Source of the DNA: Bacteroidota bacterium
GTDB lineage: Bacteria > Bacteroidota > Bacteroidia > Bacteroidales > Paludibacteraceae
NCBI GenBank assembly: GCA_021804525.1
Contig: JAJZHJ010000029.1
Coordinates: 1 to 9,045 of the forward strand
Length of the DNA stretch: 9,045 nucleotides
Direction: 5' to 3'
Shown here piece by piece: positions 1 through 5,627 of this stretch (position 1 is the stretch's first letter; every line of letters starts with the position of its first letter). Made by a program: the position numbers and the translations under genes. The notes beneath the pieces were generated by a model. It saw only the letters and a list, made by a program, of their open reading frames with translations. It searched no databases and was not told the origin of the DNA.

Positions 1-1574
1 TTGCAATGTTCACCTACGACCTGGCCTGCATACACCTCTTCTTGTGGCGAAACAAAGAATTTTCCTCTGTCTTGCAACTTATCAAGAGCGTAAGCAAACA
101 CAGTGCCCCCTTCCATCACAGTAATTGAACCGTTTGTACGGCGCTCCATATCACCCTTGTAAGGTTGATACTCAAGAAATCGGTGAGCCATAATGGCTTC
201 TCCCGCTGAAGCAGTTAGAACATTATTTCTCAAACCAATAATACCTCGTGAAGGGATGATGAATTCAAGGTTAACACGTTCTCCTTTTCGATCCATGTTG
301 CGCATTTCACCTTTTCGCGTAGCAACCATTTCGATAATTTTTCCAGAATATTCATCCGGCACATTGATGGTGAGTTGCTCAACAGGTTCGTGCTTCTCTG
401 CTGCAATTTCCTTAAACAACACTTGCGGTTGCCCCACTTGAAGCTCATAACCTTCGCGACGCATCGTTTCAATCAGAATAGACAAGTGAAGAACGCCACG
501 GCCATAAACCACCCAAGCATCTTGAGCTTCACTTTTTTCGACACGTAACGCTAAGTTCTTATCCAATTCTTTCATCAACCGATCATGAATATGACGAGAG
601 GTCACAAATTTTCCCTCTTTACCAAAAAAGGGAGAATTATTGATAGTAAACAACATACTCATTGTTGGTTCATCAATTGCAATCGGATCGAGGGGATCAG
701 GATTATCAATATCTGTAATAGTATCGCCAATGTCAAAATTATCAATCCCAATTAAAGCACAAATATCTCCTGAGATTACTTTATCAACCTTTGTTCTGCC
801 AAGACCAGTAAAAACATTCAGCTCTTTGATTTTTGATTTTACAATGCTCCCGTCACGTTTTGCTAAAGCTACCACCATTCCTTCTTTCAGTTCGCCACGA
901 TGCACTCTCCCAATGGCAATTCTTCCCACATACGAGGAATAATCGAGTGAAGTAATAAGCATTTGAGGTGTTCCCGCCAAATAGATTGGTTCAGGAATAA
1001 ATTCAATAATTGCATCAAAAAGGTCAAAAATATCTGTTTTGATTTCATGCGGATCGTTTGACATCCAACTTTGTTTGGCAGATCCAAAAACGGTGTGAAA
1101 ATTAAGCTGATCTTCAGTTGCATCTAAATTAAACATCAAATCGAAAACCTCTTCTTGCACTTCCTCTGGCCGACAGTTAGGTTTATCCACTTTATTAATA
1201 ACGACAATCGGTTTTAACCCCAATTGCAATGCTTTTTGCAGCACGAAACGAGTTTGAGGCATCGGCCCCTCAAAAGCATCAACCAATAAGAGAACACCGT
1301 CAGCCATATTCAAAACGCGTTCTACCTCACCACCAAAATCAGCGTGACCCGGAGTGTCAATAATATTAATCTTGTAATCTTTGTAGATGACGGAGACATT
1401 TTTCGATAAAATAGTGATACCTCGCTCACGCTCTAAATCATTATTGTCTAAAATCAACTCGCCAACCTGCTCATTCTCGCGAAAGAGTTTAGTGGCTAAC
1501 AACATTTTATCAACAAGTGTCGTTTTGCCATGGTCAACGTGTGCAATAATTGCAATGTTTCTAATTTTTTGCAT
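1..1574 (-). CDS. typA: Translational GTPase TypA/BipA, C-terminus beyond the window
   Basis: This is a ribosome-binding GTPase of the EF-G/LepA superfamily, involved in ribosome assembly and in growth under cold or other stress. It is cytoplasmic. 524 codons are visible without an in-frame stop, against about 600 residues for the family, so roughly the last 75-80 residues lie left of position 1. The G1 P-loop HVDHGKTT is at residues 12-19, the G3 motif DTPGH at 73-77 and the G4 motif NKVD at 127-130. The reading frame is the same at the start and at the window edge, and I see no break between. The G-domain is followed by a beta-barrel domain and EF-G-like C-terminal domains. The ATG at 1572-1574 is chosen because MQKIRNIAIIAHVDHGK is the usual family N-terminus; no Shine-Dalgarno precedes it. 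It lies 97 bases downstream of the hydrolase gene on the same strand, so it may be read from the acpP operon or from its own weak promoter. Confidence 0.95.
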   Translation of the reverse strand, partial: MQKIRNIAIIAHVDHGKTTLVDKMLLATKLFRENEQVGELILDNNDLERERGITILSKNVSVIYKDYKINIIDTPGHADFGGEVERVLNMADGVLLLVDAFEGPMPQTRFVLQKALQLGLKPIVVINKVDKPNCRPEEVQEEVFDLMFNLDATEDQLNFHTVFGSAKQSWMSNDPHEIKTDIFDLFDAIIEFIPEPIYLAGTPQMLITSLDYSSYVGRIAIGRVHRGELKEGMVVALAKRDGSIVKSKIKELNVFTGLGRTKVDKVISGDICALIGIDNFDIGDTITDIDNPDPLDPIAIDEPTMSMLFTINNSPFFGKEGKFVTSRHIHDRLMKELDKNLALRVEKSEAQDAWVVYGRGVLHLSILIETMRREGYELQVGQPQVLFKEIAAEKHEPVEQLTINVPDEYSGKIIEMVATRKGEMRNMDRKGERVNLEFIIPSRGIIGLRNNVLTASAGEAIMAHRFLEYQPYKGDMERRTNGSITVMEGGTVFAYALDKLQDRGKFFVSPQEEVYAGQVVGEHC

Positions 1575-1673
1575 CGTAATTTTGTTTTTTTCATGCGATC
1601 AGCTTAAATCTTCACTTTCGATTCATCACGAATCCAATCTATTGATTCATTCAAGCAGCCGCAATATACATAT

Positions 1674-2429
1674 TTAATAAATTTCAATTGTTAAACCGTC
1701 ATGTGCTAACGCAACATGAGAAGGCAGTTGTTTCTCAACATCAGCATGTTTGCCCATGTCATGTCCAATGTGAGTAAAAAAGGTCTGTTTTGGTTTAAGC
1801 AAATGGACGATCTCCAAAGCTTCATCAACCATAAGATGAGAAAAATGAGGTTTAAATCGCAGAGTTCCCAAAATCAAAATATCTAAATCTTGCAACAAAG
1901 GCAGCGCTTCATTCGGAAGCTTTTTTAAATCAGTCAAATAAGCCATATTGCCAATACGAAATCCTAAAACAGGTAAATGTGCATGCATCAACCGTATTGG
2001 AACGCAACGAGTCTGACCCACTCCAAAGGGTTCATATTCTTGAATAATGTGCATCTTAAAATCAGGAACACCTGGGTATTTATTTGCAGCAAAGGAATAA
2101 TGCATGGTTTTTAATAAAGTTTCTGCCACGCGATCTTCGGCAAAAATATCCATAGTCTGAAACGCTCTTACATCATCCAACCCACCCACATGATCATAAT
2201 GTTCATGGGTTAGTAAAATAGAATCCAGTGAGCATATCTGATGCGTCAACATTTGTTGGCGGAAATCAGGGCCACAGTCAATCAAAATGGTCTTCCCTTT
2301 ATCTCTTATCAACAAAGACGACCGTAATCGCTTATCGCGTTCATCGGAAGAAGTACACACCTCGCAATTACAACAAATATGAGGTACTCCGGTGGAAGTT
2401 CCCGTTCCCAAAAAGACAATTTGCATCAT
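1674..2429 (-). CDS. PhnP-like metallo-beta-lactamase-fold hydrolase
   Basis: 251 residues, full length for the PhnP-like branch of the metallo-beta-lactamase fold, which includes cyclic phosphodiesterases such as phosphoribosyl 1,2-cyclic phosphate phosphodiesterase. Visible metal ligands are H75, H77, D79 and H80 (THEHYDHVGG), a His at 149 or 151, D167 (YLTD) and H220, a complete dinuclear site. Residues C20, C22 and C25, with H223 three residues after H220, match the structural zinc site of E. coli PhnP, so the resemblance goes beyond the generic fold. No phosphonate (phn) genes are nearby, so a phosphonate role is not supported; a general cyclic nucleotide or phosphate ester substrate is more likely, but I cannot name it. 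It is the last gene of the acpP-fabF-rnc cluster, 9 bases after rnc. Two ATGs stand in tandem (2427-2429 and 2424-2426); the outer one is better spaced from an AAGGA site. Confidence 0.88.
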   Translation of the reverse strand: MMQIVFLGTGTSTGVPHICCNCEVCTSSDERDKRLRSSLLIRDKGKTILIDCGPDFRQQMLTHQICSLDSILLTHEHYDHVGGLDDVRAFQTMDIFAEDRVAETLLKTMHYSFAANKYPGVPDFKMHIIQEYEPFGVGQTRCVPIRLMHAHLPVLGFRIGNMAYLTDLKKLPNEALPLLQDLDILILGTLRFKPHFSHLMVDEALEIVHLLKPKQTFFTHIGHDMGKHADVEKQLPSHVALAHDGLTIEIY

Positions 2430-2435
2430 TCAAAA

Positions 2436-2441
2436 TCCTTA
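2436..2441 (-). promoter_or_regulatory. Shine-Dalgarno site overlapping the rnc stop codon
   Basis: On the minus strand the sequence TAAGGA contains both the rnc stop codon TAA (2439-2441) and an AAGGA ribosome-binding sequence ending 6 bases before the ATG of the hydrolase gene. It is the only clear Shine-Dalgarno in the window. The overlap suggests that termination on rnc and initiation on the next gene are coupled (inference). Confidence 0.55.
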
Positions 2442-3368
2442 AATCACAACGTGAGAATCCAATTGTTGAGATTGTTCCGAAGCCGAACATTCCGAAGACA
2501 AGGCCCCATTTTCATTCAGCAAGCAATCTTCTTCAGCATACCTTACCTTTTCTGCAATATTGTTATGATCACAGTCAACACAAATGTCTGTCATTTGGAT
2601 ATCAACATTCAGTACTTTATCTACAAAACCATGATCATTTTGCAACTTGATAAAAGCCATTTTTGCAGCTTGCTGTTGGGATTCTTTTTTGGAATGGCCA
2701 ACCCCGATTCCTCCGATTTCTCCATTAATCAGTGCTCTTGTTTGAAAAGACACTTCATTCTGACGATTTTGAAGCGTTTCGAATACATCAAAGACAACAG
2801 GGACTCTATGACTTTGCCCCCACTCAATAAGACGCGACTTAAAATTCACCTCTTTATTTGCCAGAGAATTTATATTCAATGAGTTATCAATAATTCTATG
2901 CTGGATAAACTCCTTACATCGCTCAAATCCGTGATCTAAATAAATAGCACCTACCAATGCTTCCAAAGCATTCCCAAAGACGTTATTGCCATGAAGTTGA
3001 CCACTCGAAGGCAACTGAATCAATGATGGAATCCCCATTTCAATGGCAATTTTATTAAGCGACTCACGTTGAACAATTTTTGCTCTAATGTTTGTAAGAA
3101 AGCCTTCTTCTTTTTCACTAAAATGTTCGTAAACAATATCAGATACTACTGCCGTGATAATTGCATCGCCCAGGAATTCCAATCGCTCATTATTGGCTAA
3201 TTTCCCGCTTGAGTCTCTTGCACCCATCGATTTATGAAGCAAGGCCAACTCATATAACTCAATCTTTTCAGGAAAAAAGCCGATAAGACGATTAAATAAC
3301 AGATAAGGCTCTTTTCGATGATTCGTCAAGAGCCTTATTTTTTCAGATATGTGTCGAAAAAACACCAC
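2439..3368 (-). CDS. rnc: Ribonuclease III with an extended C-terminal tail
   Basis: Endonuclease that cuts double-stranded RNA, processing rRNA precursors and structured mRNAs in the cytoplasm. It has 309 residues, against about 225-250 in many bacteria. The catalytic domain spans about residues 28-160, with the signature NERLEFLGDA at 60-69 (E61, E64, D68), E88 before GFLTNIRAK, and E136 in NALEALVGAIYLD. The position three before E136, Asp114 in E. coli, is Asn133 here. The double-stranded-RNA-binding domain covers about 175-243, ending in KKESQQQAAKMAF. A 65-residue acidic tail follows, with four cysteines (263, 266, 282, 294). The start is GTG at 3366-3368, followed by a second GTG; the first in-frame ATG (residue 48) would remove part of the catalytic domain. 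It begins 3 bases after the fabF stop without a Shine-Dalgarno, so translation by re-initiation is likely. A perfect hairpin lies in codons 11-22. Confidence 0.95.
   Translation of the reverse strand: MVFFRHISEKIRLLTNHRKEPYLLFNRLIGFFPEKIELYELALLHKSMGARDSSGKLANNERLEFLGDAIITAVVSDIVYEHFSEKEEGFLTNIRAKIVQRESLNKIAIEMGIPSLIQLPSSGQLHGNNVFGNALEALVGAIYLDHGFERCKEFIQHRIIDNSLNINSLANKEVNFKSRLIEWGQSHRVPVVFDVFETLQNRQNEVSFQTRALINGEIGGIGVGHSKKESQQQAAKMAFIKLQNDHGFVDKVLNVDIQMTDICVDCDHNNIAEKVRYAEEDCLLNENGALSSECSASEQSQQLDSHVVI
3303..3338. repeat. Perfect 11-bp inverted repeat inside the start of rnc
   Basis: ATAAGGCTCTT (3303-3313) and its exact reverse complement AAGAGCCTTAT (3328-3338) flank a 14-base loop. Three further pairs, CGA 3316-3318 with TCG 3323-3325, can stack inside across a 2x2 internal loop, leaving a TGAT tetraloop. 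The stem lies 30 bases after the rnc GTG start, so it would form in the rnc mRNA. On the plus strand it is followed directly by TTTTTC (3339-3344), which gives an intrinsic-terminator shape antisense to rnc. The repeat is directly visible; the role is open. Confidence 0.75.
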
Positions 3369-3371
3369 GCG

Positions 3372-4634
3372 TTACTTAGCAAATTTCTTGACAATAATGC
3401 TTGCGTTTTGCCCGCCAAACCCAAAGGTGTTAGACAAGGCTGCTTGAACCTTTCGTTTTTGAGCTTTATTGAAGGTGAAATTCAAATTGTAATCAATCGC
3501 TTCATCTTCATCACCTTCGTGAAAATTGATGGTTGGAGGAATAATATCGTTGACAACAGACAAGATAGTCGCAATAGCTTCTACGGCTCCAGCAGCTCCC
3601 AGCAAGTGCCCAGTCATCGATTTTGTTGCGCTAATATTCAATTTATAAGCATGATCACCAAATACATTGATAATTGCTCTTGATTCAGAAATATCTCCAA
3701 CAGGTGTTGAAGTCCCATGAACATTGATATAATCTATTTGTTCTGGAGACATCTCAGCATCGTCCAAAGCTCGTTTCATTACCAATTTAGCTCCCAGCCC
3801 TTCCGGATGCGAAGCAGTCATGTGATAAGCATCAGCGGATAACCCACCACCTGCCACCTCACATAGGATATTCGCACCGCGGGCTAATGCGTGTTCCAAT
3901 TCTTCTAGAATAATACACCCACCACCTTCAGCCATAACAAAGCCGTCGCGGCTTTTGCTAAATGGACGCGAAGCACCTTGTGGATCATCATTACGCGTAG
4001 AAATAGCAGTTAATGCATTAAAACCACCCATACCAGCTGGCGTAATGGCAGCTTCCGAACCTCCAGCTACAATCACTTTTGCTTTTCCCAAACGAATATT
4101 ATTAAATGCATCAATAATAGCATTTGTAGAAGAAGCACAAGCGGATACCGTTGCATAATTTGGCCCATGAAATCCATACATAATCGCAATTTGCCCGGCG
4201 GCAATATTTGAAATCATTTTTGGAATAAAGAACGGATTGAATTTTGGACCAGCTTCAATATGCGTATAATAGTTTGCAACTTCTTGTTCGAAAGTTTGGA
4301 TACCTCCAATTCCTGCAGCAAAAATAACTCCAACTTGCTCTTTATCAACGGTATCCAAGTTCAGTCCGGAATTAATAATTGCTTCTTTAGCAGCAGCTAT
4401 AGCAAAAAGCGTATAGCGGTCGTTTTTACGAAGCTCCTTTCGTTCCATCAAATCACTCGGGTCAAAATTCTTAACCTCACAAGCAAAATGTGTCTTAAAT
4501 TGAGACGCATCAAAATAAGTAATAGGTCCTGCACCGCTCACTCCATCAATTAAATTGTTCCACAATTCGGGAACAGAATTACCTAATGGGGTGACGGCAC
4601 CAAGACCTGTTACTACTACTCTTTTTAATTCCAT
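3372..4634 (-). CDS. fabF: Beta-ketoacyl-ACP synthase II
   Basis: Elongating condensing enzyme of type II fatty-acid synthesis: it joins malonyl-ACP to an acyl chain carried on the active-site cysteine, releasing CO2. At 420 residues it has the normal family length (about 410-420). The active-site Cys is C166 in SACASS. The two catalytic histidines are H306 (NVHGTSTPVGD) and H343 (KSMTGHLLGAAGA), with K338 in the same motif. This Cys-His-His triad is that of FabF/FabB, not of the Cys-His-Asn enzyme FabH. The gating-loop motif NTFGFGGQN is at 402-410. The N-terminus MELKRVVVTGLGAVTPLG is typical and supports the ATG at 4632-4634, 14 bases after the acpP stop codon. It stands between its substrate carrier (acpP) and rnc, a common order. 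FabB-type activity cannot be excluded from sequence, but the overall pattern favours FabF. Confidence 0.97.
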   Translation of the reverse strand: MELKRVVVTGLGAVTPLGNSVPELWNNLIDGVSGAGPITYFDASQFKTHFACEVKNFDPSDLMERKELRKNDRYTLFAIAAAKEAIINSGLNLDTVDKEQVGVIFAAGIGGIQTFEQEVANYYTHIEAGPKFNPFFIPKMISNIAAGQIAIMYGFHGPNYATVSACASSTNAIIDAFNNIRLGKAKVIVAGGSEAAITPAGMGGFNALTAISTRNDDPQGASRPFSKSRDGFVMAEGGGCIILEELEHALARGANILCEVAGGGLSADAYHMTASHPEGLGAKLVMKRALDDAEMSPEQIDYINVHGTSTPVGDISESRAIINVFGDHAYKLNISATKSMTGHLLGAAGAVEAIATILSVVNDIIPPTINFHEGDEDEAIDYNLNFTFNKAQKRKVQAALSNTFGFGGQNASIIVKKFAK

Positions 4635-4648
4635 ACAGAGTTGTCGAA

Positions 4649-4885
4649 TTATTTAAGCGCTGCTTCAATGTGAGCAATTGCTTCACCTACTGTCGAAATT
4701 TTCTCGGCTTGATCATCTGGGATGGTGATACCAAATGCTTTTTCAAACTCCATGATCAATTCTACGGTGTCCAGTGAGTCTGCACCTAAATCATTTGTAA
4801 AGCTCGCTTGTGGTGTCACTTCTGATTCGTCAACACCTAACTTGTCAACGATAATCGCCTTTACTTTGTCTGCAACTTCTGACAT
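4649..4885 (-). CDS. acpP: Acyl carrier protein
   Basis: Small acidic carrier that holds growing acyl chains on a 4'-phosphopantetheine arm during fatty-acid synthesis. The 78 residues are the normal length. The attachment site is S37 in [15 protein letters not shown], the DSL motif recognised by holo-ACP synthase, followed by the acidic helix II that docks with partner enzymes. The frame is open upstream to 5020, but the start is placed at the ATG 4883-4885 (MSEVADKVK), because the family begins there and the upstream 45 codons are basic, unlike an ACP, and overlap the promoter region. No Shine-Dalgarno is seen; the sequence before the ATG is AT-rich. It is the first gene of the operon leading into fabF, 14 bases away, and is divergent from purN. 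Confidence 0.97.
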   Translation of the reverse strand: MSEVADKVKAIIVDKLGVDESEVTPQASFTNDLGADSLDTVELIMEFEKAFGITIPDDQAEKISTVGEAIAHIEAALK

Positions 4886-4898
4886 AACTTTAAAGATT

Positions 4899-4930
4899 TT
4901 TGGTTGTAAATGAAATTTGTTATAAATTTG
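4899..4930 (+). promoter_or_regulatory. Predicted purN promoter, Bacteroidota-type
   Basis: TTTG at 4899-4902, a 20-base spacer and TAAATTTG at 4923-4930 match exactly the known Bacteroidota primary-sigma consensus (-33 TTTG, -7 TAnnTTTG). Transcription would begin near 4937, giving a leader of about 100 bases before the purN ATG. The boxes are read directly; activity is inferred. Confidence 0.5.
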
Positions 4931-4935
4931 TCGTG

Positions 4936-4967
4936 CAAAGGAACACAAAATTCTTGGTACTACCATA
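4936..4967 (-). promoter_or_regulatory. Candidate acpP operon promoter
   Basis: Read on the minus strand, TATG (4967-4964), a 20-base spacer and TTCCTTTG (4943-4936) each differ by one base from the Bacteroidota boxes TTTG and TAnnTTTG. Transcription would begin near 4929, about 45 bases before the acpP ATG. The -7 box is separated by only 5 bases from the purN -7 box on the other strand. Confidence 0.35.
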
Positions 4968-5036
4968 GTTTTTCTTTTAAAAAACCTTTTTTCCTGCACA
5001 AAATCACTCATAATGTGCATTTCAACTACTTATCAC

Positions 5037-5621
5037 ATGATCAAAATTGCCATTTTTGCCTCCGGATCGGGCACAAACGCCGAGAACATTATCCATTATT
5101 TTAGCACTCACCATCGCATTGAAGTCGCTTTAATCGTGTCGAACAATCCAAATGCTTACGTTTTGCATCGGGCTTTACAGGCTAAAGTACCCACCGCAAT
5201 CTGCACAAAAGATGAATTAACAAACACACAATCCGTCTTACAACTCTTAAAAGAATATGAGATTAACTGGATTGTTTTGGCTGGTTTTTTGCTGAAAATT
5301 CCTGATTATTTGATTTCCACTTTTCCAAACCGCATCATAAACATTCATCCTGCGCTCTTGCCTAAATTTGGAGGAAAAGGGATGTATGGCAGCCACGTTC
5401 ATCAAGCAGTCGTAGCAGCTGGAGAAAAAGAATCAGGAATCTCCATTCATTATGTAAATAGTCACTATGATGCAGGAGATATTATCTTTCAGGCAACTTG
5501 TCCGGTTAAATCATCAGACACTCCAGATGATGTTGCTGCAAAAATCCATTTACTGGAACAAGCTCATTTCCCAAGTGTTATTGAACAACTTATCCTTTCG
5601 ACCACACCTACGGAGCAATAA
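5037..5621 (+). CDS. purN: Phosphoribosylglycinamide formyltransferase
   Basis: Third step of de novo purine synthesis: transfers a formyl group from 10-formyltetrahydrofolate to glycinamide ribonucleotide (GAR). Cytoplasmic. The 194 residues fit the usual 190-215. The N-terminal SGSGTN (10-14 region) is the phosphate-binding loop; the catalytic residues N102 and H104 are in INIHPALLPK, and D145 is in SHYDAGDIIFQ. The folate-site segment KFGGKGMYGSHVH is intact. The start is the ATG at 5037-5039 (MIKIAIFASG), as in relatives; an upstream in-frame ATG at 5013 would add eight unconserved residues. No Shine-Dalgarno is seen. It is the only plus-strand gene, divergent from acpP across a shared promoter region and convergent with the OstA-like gene, the stop codons being 6 bases apart. 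Confidence 0.96.
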   Translation: MIKIAIFASGSGTNAENIIHYFSTHHRIEVALIVSNNPNAYVLHRALQAKVPTAICTKDELTNTQSVLQLLKEYEINWIVLAGFLLKIPDYLISTFPNRIINIHPALLPKFGGKGMYGSHVHQAVVAAGEKESGISIHYVNSHYDAGDIIFQATCPVKSSDTPDDVAAKIHLLEQAHFPSVIEQLILSTTPTEQ

Positions 5622-5627
5622 TGTTGT

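Noticed and set aside
1620..1634. Hairpin GATTC / GAATC between the hydrolase gene and typA as a terminator
   Set aside because: Only 5 bp with no T-run following it on the minus strand; too weak to call.
2379..2882. 167-codon open frame on the plus strand
   Set aside because: It lies antisense to rnc and the hydrolase gene, crosses two genuine genes, and its translation has no recognisable pattern.
4886..5020. N-terminal extension of acpP by 45 residues
   Set aside because: ACP begins at MSEVADKVK; the extension is basic, unconserved in type and overlaps the promoter region.
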